From Ruminococcus sp. (GTDB lineage Bacteria; Bacillota; Clostridia; Oscillospirales; Ruminococcaceae), in contig JAGCHA010000048.1 in the NCBI GenBank assembly GCA_017649325.1, positions 1 through 41,221 of the forward strand: a stretch of 41,221 bases of DNA, given 5' to 3'. The position numbers were made by a program, and so were the translations under genes. Shown piece after piece: positions 14,626 to 23,127 of this stretch; the stretch's first letter is position 1, and every line of letters starts with the position of its first letter. The notes under the pieces are model-generated. The model was given only the letters and a program-made list of their open reading frames with translations. It had not been told where the DNA came from and did no database searches.

Positions 14626-15099
14626 TTACTTATTTTCCTCTTCTGTCTTGGGCTCCTCGGCTTCTTCCTCAAAGTCCTCGATAGTGAGGTCATCAACGTC
14701 AAACTCGAGAAGCTCATTGCAGTTCGGGCAGTTAATGGAGCCCTCCTCGATCATACCCTCGTCGATAAGGATAGTATCGCCGCAGGTAGGACAAGTAACC
14801 TCATAAAGCTCATCGTCGTCCTCGTCAAAGTCGTAGTCGTCGTCATCGTCGAAGCACTCATCGCAGTCGTCACAGCCGTCGGTGTAGAAGTCATCCTCCA
14901 CCTGACCGAGGTCCTCGTCAAGGATATCACAGAGCTCAGTGAGCTCGTCAACCTGTGACTGAAGGTCCTCAACATAGAGCACCAGCTCAGACATTACCTC
15001 AGTCATCTGAGTGAGAGCCTTGCCCTCTTTAGTGGTAGTATCTATCTCGAGACCGTCGATAAGTCCCTGTAAATAAGACATTTTCTCAGTAAGCTTCAT
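14626..15099 (-). CDS. CD1247-like acidic zinc-ribbon protein
   Basis: A conserved Firmicutes protein of unknown function, 157 aa. The N-terminal part (about 1-75) is a helical, coiled-coil-like region (MKLTEKMSYLQGLIDGLEID) as in the CD1247 N-terminal domain. A very acidic stretch follows. A zinc ribbon is at about 100-135 (CPTCGDTILID, then CPNCNELLEF), with an extra Cys cluster CDDCDEC before it. The start is at ATG 15099, preceded by AAGGAGGAG. It is the last gene of the yqeG-aroQ-pepP-efp unit. Position next to efp is usual in Clostridia, but no role in EF-P function is established by the sequence. Confidence 0.8.
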   Translation of the reverse strand: MKLTEKMSYLQGLIDGLEIDTTTKEGKALTQMTEVMSELVLYVEDLQSQVDELTELCDILDEDLGQVEDDFYTDGCDDCDECFDDDDDYDFDEDDDELYEVTCPTCGDTILIDEGMIEEGSINCPNCNELLEFDVDDLTIEDFEEEAEEPKTEEENK

Positions 15100-15138
15100 A
15101 ACAGCTCCTCCTTCCGTATCCAAAACAGTTCAGAGAGA

Positions 15139-15696
15139 TTATGCACGCGACATATACTCGCCTGTGCGGGTATCTACCTGTATCTTCTCGCCCTCATTGA
15201 TGAAAAGCGGAACCTTTATCTCAGCGCCTGTCTCAAGAGTAGCGGGCTTGGTAGCGTTAGTAGCAGTATCGCCCTTGAAGCCGGGGTCTGTCTGAGTAAC
15301 AACGAGCTCAACGAAGTTGGGGGGCTCAACGCCGAAAACAGTGCCCTTGTAGGAAAGGATCTTGCAGATCATCTCTTCCTTGACGAACTTGAAGTTGTCG
15401 CCGAGGATAGAAGCGCTGATCGGAACCTGCTCATAGGACTCCATATCCATGAAGTAGTAGAGATCGCCGTCGTTGTAGCTGTACTGCATATCCTTTCTCT
15501 CAACGAAAGCAGTAGGGAACTTAGCTGTGGGGTTGAAAGAAGTTTCAACAACGGAACCTGTGATAACGTTCTTATACTTTGTTCTTACGAAAGCAGCGCC
15601 CTTACCGGGTTTTACGTGCTGGAACTCGATGACCTGAACTACCTGACCGTCGAGCTCGAAAGTAACGCCGTTTCTGAAATCGCCTGCTGAAATCAT
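15139..15696 (-). CDS. efp: Elongation factor P
   Basis: Binds between the P and E sites of the ribosome and relieves stalling at polyproline, 185 aa, the family length. The start is ATG 15696, with GGAGG 8 nt upstream. The N-terminal KOW-like domain carries [12 protein letters not shown], with Lys32 at the tip. This is the residue modified in Bacillus (5-aminopentanol). The residues around it fit the Firmicutes type. Two OB domains follow, ending [14 protein letters not shown]. It is co-transcribed with pepP upstream. Confidence 0.97.
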   Translation of the reverse strand: MISAGDFRNGVTFELDGQVVQVIEFQHVKPGKGAAFVRTKYKNVITGSVVETSFNPTAKFPTAFVERKDMQYSYNDGDLYYFMDMESYEQVPISASILGDNFKFVKEEMICKILSYKGTVFGVEPPNFVELVVTQTDPGFKGDTATNATKPATLETGAEIKVPLFINEGEKIQVDTRTGEYMSRA

Positions 15697-15783
15697 TATA
15701 AATACCTCCGTATTTTTCAATATAATCAATATGTAATATTTTACCACATTTTCGGCAATTTGGCAATACCTAAACCGATAATA

Positions 15784-16851
15784 TTATAAAGATATTATAT
15801 TTTTTGCACTTTTTGTCAGATTAATACAGCCATTTTCGGTCAAAATGACAAAATCCTCTATTCTCACGCCGAACTTTCCCGCAATGTAGATGCCGGGTTC
15901 GACCGTGACGACCGCTCCCTCGTTCAGCGGCAGCATATAATTCGGAGATGCATTTGGACGCTCGTGTATCTCGAGTCCCACACCGTGACCGAGCGAATGC
16001 CCGAAGCAGTCGCCGTAGCCCGCGTCGTTGATGATACTGCGTGCTATCTCGTCGAGCTCATGCCCCGTCATGCCTGCGTGAGCGGCATTAATTGCGGCAG
16101 TCTGAGCCTCGAGCACGATATTGTAGACCTTCCTCATCTCCTCGTCGGGCTCCCCGACGCAGACCGTGCGGGTCATATCGCTGTGGTAGCCGTTGTACAC
16201 GGCACCGTAATCCATGAGTACGAATTCGCCCTTCTGTACCTTCTTATCCGACGGAACACCGTGAGGCATTGAGGTATTAGCCCCCGCAAGAGCTATAGTC
16301 TCGAAGGAGAGGTCCTCAGCACCGTACTCGAACATCAGGCGGTTGAGTTCGAGGGCAATCTGCCTCTCGGTGACACCCTCGTGAATGAAGCCGAGAATGT
16401 CGTCGAAGGCACGCTCTGCTATCGCCTGAGCCTTCTTTATGCAGTCGAGCTCGCACTCGTCCTTGACGCTCCTGAGGGCGTTTACAGCATTGCTGAGCAC
16501 GTCCGTGTCGATGACTTCGACGTCCTTGAGCTGAGAGCGCAGGGTATGCAGTCTGCTGACCGTCATAGTCTGAGACTCTATCGCCATATTGCCGGCGCCG
16601 TGTTCGCGTATGAGCTCCGCAAGCTGAACGTTCAGCTTCTTCTGCTCGATGACCTCGGCAGCCGTGACCGTTGCCCTTGCTTTCTCGATGTAGCGGAAGT
16701 CTATAATGAGGTAAGCCTTGTCGCGGAAGGCGATGACGGTGCCATCCGACGACTTCATACCAGTAAAATAACGTCTGTTGATATCAGACGTTATCAGTAC
16801 GCAGTCAACACTCTCGGGGAGCTGACTGAACAATCTCTCAAATTTTGTCAT
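15784..16851 (-). CDS. pepP: Xaa-Pro aminopeptidase (M24B)
   Basis: Metallopeptidase that releases N-terminal residues ahead of proline, cytoplasmic, 355 aa. An N-terminal creatinase-like domain (1 to about 125) precedes the pita-bread catalytic domain. The five metal ligands are visible in order: Asp in MDYGAVYNGY, Asp in HSDMTRT, His in FGHSLGHGVG, Glu in VTVEPGIYI and Glu in GVRIEDFV. The start is ATG 16851 with AAGGAG 7 nt upstream, 10 nt after the aroQ stop. It lies directly before efp, a common Firmicutes pairing. Confidence 0.95.
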   Translation of the reverse strand: MTKFERLFSQLPESVDCVLITSDINRRYFTGMKSSDGTVIAFRDKAYLIIDFRYIEKARATVTAAEVIEQKKLNVQLAELIREHGAGNMAIESQTMTVSRLHTLRSQLKDVEVIDTDVLSNAVNALRSVKDECELDCIKKAQAIAERAFDDILGFIHEGVTERQIALELNRLMFEYGAEDLSFETIALAGANTSMPHGVPSDKKVQKGEFVLMDYGAVYNGYHSDMTRTVCVGEPDEEMRKVYNIVLEAQTAAINAAHAGMTGHELDEIARSIINDAGYGDCFGHSLGHGVGLEIHERPNASPNYMLPLNEGAVVTVEPGIYIAGKFGVRIEDFVILTENGCINLTKSAKNIISL

Positions 16852-16861
16852 TGCGTTCTCC

Positions 16862-17293
16862 TTACAGCTCAGCCATAGCCTGTACGGCGAGATAATAGCT
16901 AAGGAAACCAAGACCGCAGATACTGCCCTTGCAGACAGGAGCAATGACCGAATTTGCACGGAATTCCTCACGTGCATCTATGTTGCTGATGTGAACCTCT
17001 ATGACGGGTATCTTGATAGCGGCAATAGCGTCGCGGATAGCATAGCTGTAATGCGTATAAGCACCTGCATTTATAATAACGCCGTCGAAAGCTGTACGCG
17101 CCGCGTGGAGCTTGTCAATGATAGCTCCCTCGTGGTTGGACTGGAATATCTCGCATTCAAGCCCCTGTTCCTTTGCCCTGTCGATGATATTGCTGTTGAG
17201 GGTATCAATGCTCATATTACCGTACACCCCGGGCTCACGCTCACCGAGCAGATTGAGGTTTGGTCCGTGAATGACAAGTATCTTCTTTATCAT
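16862..17293 (-). CDS. aroQ: Type II 3-dehydroquinate dehydratase
   Basis: Third step of the shikimate pathway, 3-dehydroquinate to 3-dehydroshikimate, 143 aa, normal for the dodecameric type II enzyme. The active site is intact: GPNLNLLGEREPGVYG supplies the Arg and Tyr, and EVHISN supplies the His. The ATG lies 2 nt after the yqeG stop with AAGGAG upstream, so the two are coupled. Confidence 0.96.
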   Translation of the reverse strand: MIKKILVIHGPNLNLLGEREPGVYGNMSIDTLNSNIIDRAKEQGLECEIFQSNHEGAIIDKLHAARTAFDGVIINAGAYTHYSYAIRDAIAAIKIPVIEVHISNIDAREEFRANSVIAPVCKGSICGLGFLSYYLAVQAMAEL

Positions 17294-17295
17294 GG

Positions 17296-17844
17296 TCAGT
17301 TCTCCTTATATGTAATAGCGTTCACAAGGCGGTGGTCGACCGTCCTCTGCTCGCCGCTGCAGTATATCTTCTTAGGGATAAACGGTGCTTCGATAGCCTG
17401 TCTCAGCCTCAGCAGACGGCTGCTCTTTCTGCTAATGGGAAGAGTATACAGCATTTTTATCTTAAATATGTTAGCTCCGAGGACGTCGGTAAATATCTGG
17501 TCGCCGACAGCCGCAAGCGAACGCTTCGGCAGACCAAGGCGCATTGCCGCGAGCTTATAACCTTTCTGGAAGGGCTTCTTGCTTTCTCTTACGCAGTCGA
17601 TGCCCACGAGCTCCGAAAACAGCTTAACTCGCAGGTAGAAGTTGTTGGAAACGATAATCAAGCGGATACCGTTCTCCTTCATCTGCTCAATCCACTCGAC
17701 AACGCCTTCAGCTGGCAGCGGATCGTTGTGGTATGCAAGGGTATTGTCGATATCGAGGATAAGACCGCGGATACCGAGGCTGGCGAGCATATCAGGCGAG
17801 ATGTCAGTTACAGTGTTGAATGCAGCGGTGATACTGAAAAGCAT
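17296..17844 (-). CDS. yqeG: YqeG family HAD phosphatase
   Basis: HAD-superfamily phosphatase of subclass IIIA, 182 aa. Motif I is LILDIDNTLAY, motif II IIVSNN, the motif III Lys is in KKPFQKGY, and motif IV is VGDQIFTDVLGA. The substrate is not settled; in Bacillus yqeG lies by aroE, yqeH, yqeI and nadD. Here it heads the aroQ-pepP-efp unit. A -10 box TATAAT (minus strand, 17867-17862) lies just upstream of the AAAGGAGG site, without a clear -35. Confidence 0.92.
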   Translation of the reverse strand: MLFSITAAFNTVTDISPDMLASLGIRGLILDIDNTLAYHNDPLPAEGVVEWIEQMKENGIRLIIVSNNFYLRVKLFSELVGIDCVRESKKPFQKGYKLAAMRLGLPKRSLAAVGDQIFTDVLGANIFKIKMLYTLPISRKSSRLLRLRQAIEAPFIPKKIYCSGEQRTVDHRLVNAITYKEN

Positions 17845-17944
17845 AGTGCCCTCCTTTCATAATTATATAGTAAAAGCGGTGCGAAGCGTGTCGAAATCGC
17901 TCCTCCGCGGAAATTTCCTGGGAAATACCGATAGGAACAAAATG

Positions 17945-17972
17945 AAAAAGCGGACATTACGCCCGCTTTTAT
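17945..17972 (-). terminator. Terminator after rpsU
   Basis: On the minus strand AAAAGCGG pairs with CCGCTTTT around a 9-nt loop, followed by TTCATTTT. It lies 24 nt after the rpsU stop. Confidence 0.75.
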
Positions 17973-17995
17973 CAACATTTTCTGCCTTGCAAGGA

Positions 17996-18169
17996 TCAAT
18001 ACTTGCGCTTGCGAGCAGCCTCGGATTTCTTCTTGCGCTTAACCGAAGGCTTTTCGTAGTGCTCTCTCTTGCGGACCTCAGCAATAACACCGTCCTTTGC
18101 GCACGCTCTCTTGAACTTCTTGAGAGCGTTCTCAAGAGACTCATTCTTGCCAACGCGAACTTCTGCCAC
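17996..18169 (-). CDS. rpsU: 30S ribosomal protein S21
   Basis: Small-subunit protein, 57 aa. It begins [19 protein letters not shown] and ends in the basic SEAARKRKY. The start is GTG at 18169, preceded by GGGAGGG with a 7-nt gap. It has its own promoter and terminator and so is a single-gene unit between leuS and yqeG. The non-ATG start and short length make it easy to miss. Confidence 0.95.
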   Translation of the reverse strand: MAEVRVGKNESLENALKKFKRACAKDGVIAEVRKREHYEKPSVKRKKKSEAARKRKY

Positions 18170-18299
18170 TAATTTTCCCTCCCTTGTTCAGAGGTTGCAC
18201 ACGGAATATCCGTGCTCTATACTAATCACTCTTGCGAGTGTCAGTCGGCTTTACCTCAACAATAAAACAGATAAAAAAATCATATACGAATATAATATT

Positions 18300-18328
18300 A
18301 TTTTATCACTAAAACCATAATATGTCAA
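18300..18328 (-). promoter_or_regulatory. Promoter of rpsU and its structured leader
   Basis: On the minus strand, perfect TTGACA at 18328-18323, a 17-bp spacer and TAAAAT at 18305-18300. The leader to the GTG is about 125 nt and contains two small hairpins: CACTC/GAGTG at 18227-18240 and ACGG/CCGT at 18201-18213. No known leader family was recognised. Confidence 0.8.
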
Positions 18329-18355
18329 GCTTTTTTTACAGATTGGAAAATTTCG

Positions 18356-20788
18356 TTATTTTGCAACAATATTAACAAGCTTATTTGGTACATATATCTG
18401 TTTTAGAATATTCTTGCCGTCGACAGCCTTCCTGACGTCCTCATTCTCCATAGCGAGAGCGATAACGCTGTCCTTGTCGGAATCGACCGCGATATTGAGC
18501 TTTGCCTTTATCTTGCCGTTTATCTGGACAACTATCTCGATAGTGTCCTCGACGAGGTGAGCCTCGTCATAAGTCGGCCAGCTCTCGAAGGCGATAGTGT
18601 CATTATGACCGAGGAGGCTCCATATCTCCTCGCCGACGTGCGGAGTGATGCACGAGAGCATCTTGACAAGACCCTCAGCGTACTCCTTCGGGCACTTGCC
18701 GACCTTGTACACTTCGTTGACGAATATCATCATCTGGCTGATAGCGGTATTGAAAGCGAGAGCCTCATAGTCGCCCGTGACCTTCTTTACGGTCTGGTGG
18801 TATACCTTTGTGAGGGCGCCGTCATTATCATCGGTGAGGTTAGCGGGCTCGGTGAAGAAGTTCCATACGCGGTTGATGAACTTTCTTGCGCCCTCAACGC
18901 CGTTCTTGCTCCAAGGCTTGCTTACTTCGAGAGGACCCATGAACATCTCGTAGAGGCGGAGAGTATCAGCACCGTAATCCCTTACGATATCGGACGGATT
19001 TACAACGAATTCGGGGAAGCGCTTGCCCATTTTAATGCCGTTCTCGCCGAGTATCATACCCTGATGAACGAGCTTCTTGAAGGGCTCCTTAGTCGGAGCG
19101 AGACCCTTGTCGTAGAGGTATCTGTTCCAGATGCGAGAGTACATAAGGTGTCCGACAGCGTGCTCGGGACCTCCGATGTAGAGGTCTACGGGCATCCAGT
19201 ACCTGAGGAGCTCGGGGTCTGCGAACTGCTTGTCATTGTGCGGATCGATGTAGCGGAAGTAGTACCAGCTCGACCCTGCGCTTCCGGGCATGGTCGAAGT
19301 CTCGCGGGTGCCCTTTACGCCGTTATTGTCGTACTGTTTCCACTCTGTTGCATTTTCGAGCGGAGCCTTGCCGTTCTTGCCCTTGTAGTCATCGAGCTCG
19401 GGCAGAATGAGCGGGAGCTCCTCGTCATCGAGCACGTGTATCTGACCGTCCTCGCCGTGAACAACGGGGACAGGCTCGCCCCAGTAGCGCTGACGGGCGA
19501 ATATCCACTCGCGGAAGTGGTAGTTGACAGTGCGCTTAGCCCTGCCCATACCCTCGAGCTTCTGAGTAATAGCCTCCTTAGCCTCCTCGACAGTGAGCCC
19601 TGTGAACTCCTCGGAATTGATGAGCTTGTAGCCCTTGCCGAGGTACTCGGTCTTCTCCATAGCCGCCTCTGAAACGTCGATGTGACCGTCCTTGCCGTCT
19701 ATGACCTGTATCATGTCGATGTTGTGAGCAATCGCGTACTCAAAGTCGCGCTGGTCGTGGCTCGGAACAGCCATAACCGCGCCCGTACCGTAGCTTGCAA
19801 GAACAAAGTCGCCGATGAACATACGGACTTCCTTGCCGTTTACGGGATTTATGCAGGTAACGCCCTTGAGCTCACAGCCCGACTTGGTCTTGTTAAGCTC
19901 AGTGCGGTCCATATCGTTTTTCTTCTTGGTCTCCTCGATATATGCCTCTACCTCATCGCGGTTCTGAACGCGGTCGAGGAGGCTCGCGGTGATGTCGCCG
20001 TCGGGAGCGAGCACCATGAATGTGATACCGTAGATTGTCTCGATACAGGTCGTGAATATCGAGAACTTGCCGCCGCCAACAATGTCAAACTCGACCTCCA
20101 CGCCTGTGGACTTGCCTATCCAGTTCCTCTGCATTGACTTGGTGGACTCGGGCCAGTCTATTTCGTCGAGTCCCTCAAGAAGCTTCTCGGCAAAAGCGGG
20201 CTGGTCGATGACCCACTGCTTCATATTCTTGCGGACAACAGGGAAACCGCCGCGCTCGGACTTGCCGTCGATGACCTCGTCGTTCGAGAGCACGGTACCG
20301 AGCTCCTCGCACCAGTTTACCGGCATATCTATGTACTTTGCATAGCCGTCGAGGTAGAGCTGCTTGAATATCCACTGAGTCCACTTGTAGAACTCGGGGT
20401 CGGATGTAGCTATCATCTTCGACCAGTCATAATCGAAGCCAAGCTCTTTGAGCTGCTTCGAGAAGGTCTTGATGTTCTCCTGAGTGAAGCCGTTGGGGTG
20501 ATTTCCTGTATTTACAGCATACTGCTCAGCAGGAAGGCCGAATGAGTCATAGCCCATGGGGTGAAGGACGTTATAGCCCTGCATACGCTTCATACGCGAA
20601 ACAATATCGGTAGCCGTATAGCCCTCTGGGTGACCTGCATGGAGGCCCACACCCGACGGATAGGGAAACATATCAAGCGCATAGAACTTAGGCTTGCTGA
20701 AGTCCCACACATCGGTCTTGAAGGTCTCGTGCTCCTCCCAGTATTTCTGCCATTTCTTTTCAATGGTGCTGAAATCGTATCTGCCCAT
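18356..20788 (-). CDS. leuS: Leucyl-tRNA synthetase
   Basis: Charges tRNA-Leu, class Ia synthetase, 810 aa, bacterial type. The HIGH motif is HAGH in PYPSGVGLHAGHPEGYTAT. A CP1 editing domain lies at about 220-400 (DGDITASLLDRV near its start). The KMSKS loop reads KMGKR within GENGIKMGKRFPEFVVNP. The anticodon-binding domain follows, and the C-terminal domain ends YVPNKLVNIVAK. Its start is 27 nt after the preceding stop. No T-box leader is present, so it is not controlled by tRNA-Leu through its own leader. It is the last gene of a long co-directional run. Confidence 0.97.
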   Translation of the reverse strand: MGRYDFSTIEKKWQKYWEEHETFKTDVWDFSKPKFYALDMFPYPSGVGLHAGHPEGYTATDIVSRMKRMQGYNVLHPMGYDSFGLPAEQYAVNTGNHPNGFTQENIKTFSKQLKELGFDYDWSKMIATSDPEFYKWTQWIFKQLYLDGYAKYIDMPVNWCEELGTVLSNDEVIDGKSERGGFPVVRKNMKQWVIDQPAFAEKLLEGLDEIDWPESTKSMQRNWIGKSTGVEVEFDIVGGGKFSIFTTCIETIYGITFMVLAPDGDITASLLDRVQNRDEVEAYIEETKKKNDMDRTELNKTKSGCELKGVTCINPVNGKEVRMFIGDFVLASYGTGAVMAVPSHDQRDFEYAIAHNIDMIQVIDGKDGHIDVSEAAMEKTEYLGKGYKLINSEEFTGLTVEEAKEAITQKLEGMGRAKRTVNYHFREWIFARQRYWGEPVPVVHGEDGQIHVLDDEELPLILPELDDYKGKNGKAPLENATEWKQYDNNGVKGTRETSTMPGSAGSSWYYFRYIDPHNDKQFADPELLRYWMPVDLYIGGPEHAVGHLMYSRIWNRYLYDKGLAPTKEPFKKLVHQGMILGENGIKMGKRFPEFVVNPSDIVRDYGADTLRLYEMFMGPLEVSKPWSKNGVEGARKFINRVWNFFTEPANLTDDNDGALTKVYHQTVKKVTGDYEALAFNTAISQMMIFVNEVYKVGKCPKEYAEGLVKMLSCITPHVGEEIWSLLGHNDTIAFESWPTYDEAHLVEDTIEIVVQINGKIKAKLNIAVDSDKDSVIALAMENEDVRKAVDGKNILKQIYVPNKLVNIVAK

Positions 20789-20815
20789 TATCTTTTATCA
20801 TTCCTTTATATAAAA

Positions 20816-21199
20816 TTATTTCTTGAACATATCGGGAACTTCGCTCCACTTATTGGTGAAGTGCTCCTTGACGGACGGCAGTATCAACAGTACCACCGCA
20901 CAGCCGACATCGACCATTCCCTCAAGGAGATATATCCAGTTATCGGTGATGTGGAGAATATTGGGAATAAGGTGTGCCGCGAAGCCTAACGCAAGATAAC
21001 CTGCAACTCCAAAATTGACGTACTCCAATCCCGAGAACATCAGTATGCCTATGAGCACAGCGAAGCCGACGCTCATGAAAGTGCTTACTATCCCGCCGAA
21101 CGAGATACCGCCTATGAACATATTTATGACAGCTTTAGCTATCATATAGGCTGTGATTGCGATACAGACTGTTCTGCCCTGTTCATTATTTGTTTTCAT
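20816..21199 (-). CDS. Small integral membrane protein, unknown function
   Basis: 127 aa, with about four hydrophobic helices (TVCIAITAYMIAKAVINMF; IVSTFMSVGFAVLIGILMF; YVNFGVAGYLALGFAAHLI; YLLEGMVDVGCAVVLLIL) and a short charged cytoplasmic tail. No family is recognised. The start at ATG 21199 is chosen because AAGGAG lies 7 nt upstream; an ATG 6 nt earlier would sit too close to that site. It overlaps rsfS by 14 nt and precedes leuS by 27 nt. Confidence 0.75.
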   Translation of the reverse strand: MKTNNEQGRTVCIAITAYMIAKAVINMFIGGISFGGIVSTFMSVGFAVLIGILMFSGLEYVNFGVAGYLALGFAAHLIPNILHITDNWIYLLEGMVDVGCAVVLLILPSVKEHFTNKWSEVPDMFKK

Positions 21200-21563
21200 C
21201 TTCATTCTCCTTTACAAGCAGAGAGCTGATATCCACCTGCTCGCCGTCTGCCCACAGTCCTTCAAGCTGATAGAAGCTTCTTGTCTCCTTATAGAATACG
21301 TGAACGATGATGTCGCCGTAGTCGAGGATTATCCACGTGTTGCCAGTGTCAGCCTCGCGGCGTTCGGGCTCGATGCCCTTCTGCGAGAGGACGAACTCCA
21401 CCTCGTCGGCAAGGGTACGCGCGTGGGTATTGCTCGTACCGTTGACGATAACGAAGTTGTCGGCAAGTATCGTGAGGTCAGCGATACGAAGCGCCTGTAT
21501 ATCCTCGCCTCTTTTGCTGTCGAGAGTTTTAACAATAATTTCAAGCTTTTCCTGCTCGGTCAT
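21186..21563 (-). CDS. rsfS: Ribosomal silencing factor RsfS
   Basis: Binds ribosomal protein L14 on the large subunit and blocks subunit joining when growth slows, 125 aa. Typical motifs are present: IVKTLDSKRGEDIQALRI, LADNFVIVNGTSNTHARTLADEVE, and WIILDYGDIIVHVFYKETRSFYQLEGLW. It follows the LCP gene by 3 nt, in the nadD-yqeK-LCP-rsfS order common in Firmicutes. Confidence 0.96.
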   Translation of the reverse strand: MTEQEKLEIIVKTLDSKRGEDIQALRIADLTILADNFVIVNGTSNTHARTLADEVEFVLSQKGIEPERREADTGNTWIILDYGDIIVHVFYKETRSFYQLEGLWADGEQVDISSLLVKENEDENK

Positions 21564-21566
21564 ATA

Positions 21567-23084
21567 TCAATCTACCTTCCAACTTGGTTTTTTATCGGGG
21601 TCTCGGAGAGGTTCTGTCGCCGTTTCGAGGTCCTCGAAGGTCATATTTGTGTCGTCGTATACATCATACTGGTGGTCGAGAACGAGCTCGACGATAGTTG
21701 TGTCATAGGGAGTCATAGCTGTCTGATATGGTCTGTAATACTTGTTCAGCAGAGCAATGGTCGCCGCCTTATGAACAGAGAACACCGCGTATTCCTCGCC
21801 GTCATCAGCATAAAAGGTAGCATCCTCGCCGGGAACCATATTGACGCGGACATGGTCCATATCGAGAGTTGAGGCAAAGTCTGCTATCTTGCTCATATCG
21901 CCGATAGAGAGGTCGGTATAGATGAGTTCCTCGTCCTTTATCTGCTTGATATAGCTGTAGAGCTTGAGTCTGCCCTCATTTTCGACGATGTCGAAGAGCT
22001 TCATCATAGCCGCCGACATGAAGCGGCGCTGATTCTGCATACGACCGATATCGCCCTGGAGCCACTCATTTCTGAAACGTATGAACCACTCAGCCTGCTC
22101 GCCCGTAAGTGTAACGTCTCCTGCGGGGATTATCTTGTCAGCCTCGTAGATTATCTCGTTATCAAGGTGAATCGGGATACCGCCGACGATATCGACCATT
22201 CTGACGATATCAAAGCACGCTGTCGTGATATATGCGTCTATCGGTATGCCGAAGTTCTCCTGTACAGCATTTACTACGCGCTGTATCGGCGGATTAGTGT
22301 AGGGATCGCCCATGGAGTAAACACTGTTGAACTTTCTTGCAGGGCTCGACGTATAGTCGGGCAGGCAGCAGTCACGGGGTATCTGGAGGATGTTCATCTC
22401 GCCGTTGCCGATGTCAAACTGAACTATCCACATTACGTCGGAGTTGAACTCGTCCTCGTCGAATCCGAGGAAAAGGACGCTGTACTGACCCTCGATAAGC
22501 TGAGGGAGATCAAGACCGTCGTTGTAGTCCTCCTCCACCTTCTCGGTGTCGATGTTGAGCTCAACGTTCTCTTTGTCCAGCAAGCCCTCCTTAGCCATTG
22601 GCTGGGCAGTCTTTATGAGGTTGATGAGCGAGATGTTCCCGCCCGTCTTTTTGTCCATAAAAATGGGTACATTGATTATCAGTGCAGCTATGAGCACAAT
22701 GCTCGTGACCACAGCGAGCGTCTTTATGAGGAAGTCCTTGAAAGAAAAGCGTGTTCTGCGGTGATCTTCCTCGAATTCGTAGTCATAGTCATCGTATCCG
22801 TCGTCATCGGCTTCATATCTGCCCTTGCCGTACGGGGGCGGAACAGCCCGAAGACCGTTAGACGGAGCCTCGTGCAGACCGTGGTACTCGCCCTCGGTCG
22901 CCTCATGCAGACCGTGATACTCCTGCGGAGCCGCCTCATATCTTCCGTGATACTCCTCATTTACAGGCGGATAATTTTCAAAAGTGTCCCTGTTTTCTCT
23001 ATTTACCTTCACGAGCTTCCTGAGCGGCTTGGGCGCGCTCTTTTCCTCGCCCGCACCATTCAGATTGACTTCGTTATTGTCCAT
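21567..23084 (-). CDS. LytR-CpsA-Psr family protein with repeat-bearing N-terminal tail
   Basis: Membrane-anchored LCP protein that transfers undecaprenyl-linked glycopolymers to peptidoglycan, 505 aa. A long cytoplasmic tail (1-116) holds three EYHG(R/L) repeats at 44-72 and an acidic Asp/Tyr/Glu stretch at 90-108. A transmembrane helix is at about 117-139. The LCP domain covers about 200-430 and includes NILQIPRD, then KFNSVY, then a conserved RFRNEWLQGDIGRMQNQRRF block with the Arg and Asp ligands for pyrophosphate. The extra C-terminal 70 residues are unassigned. It sits between yqeK (43 nt upstream) and rsfS. Confidence 0.9.
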   Translation of the reverse strand: MDNNEVNLNGAGEEKSAPKPLRKLVKVNRENRDTFENYPPVNEEYHGRYEAAPQEYHGLHEATEGEYHGLHEAPSNGLRAVPPPYGKGRYEADDDGYDDYDYEFEEDHRRTRFSFKDFLIKTLAVVTSIVLIAALIINVPIFMDKKTGGNISLINLIKTAQPMAKEGLLDKENVELNIDTEKVEEDYNDGLDLPQLIEGQYSVLFLGFDEDEFNSDVMWIVQFDIGNGEMNILQIPRDCCLPDYTSSPARKFNSVYSMGDPYTNPPIQRVVNAVQENFGIPIDAYITTACFDIVRMVDIVGGIPIHLDNEIIYEADKIIPAGDVTLTGEQAEWFIRFRNEWLQGDIGRMQNQRRFMSAAMMKLFDIVENEGRLKLYSYIKQIKDEELIYTDLSIGDMSKIADFASTLDMDHVRVNMVPGEDATFYADDGEEYAVFSVHKAATIALLNKYYRPYQTAMTPYDTTIVELVLDHQYDVYDDTNMTFEDLETATEPLRDPDKKPSWKVD

Positions 23085-23127
23085 TAATATCCTCTTTTCC
23101 TGATTTCATTGACTCTTTGGTTTGTTT

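Noticed and set aside
14550..14717. Longer N terminus for the K+ channel
   Set aside because: It would extend through a terminator and into the CD1247-like gene. The TTG at 14549 has the ribosome binding site.
20789..20815. T-box leader upstream of leuS
   Set aside because: Only 27 nt separate leuS from the preceding gene, with no room for a T-box, specifier loop or terminator.
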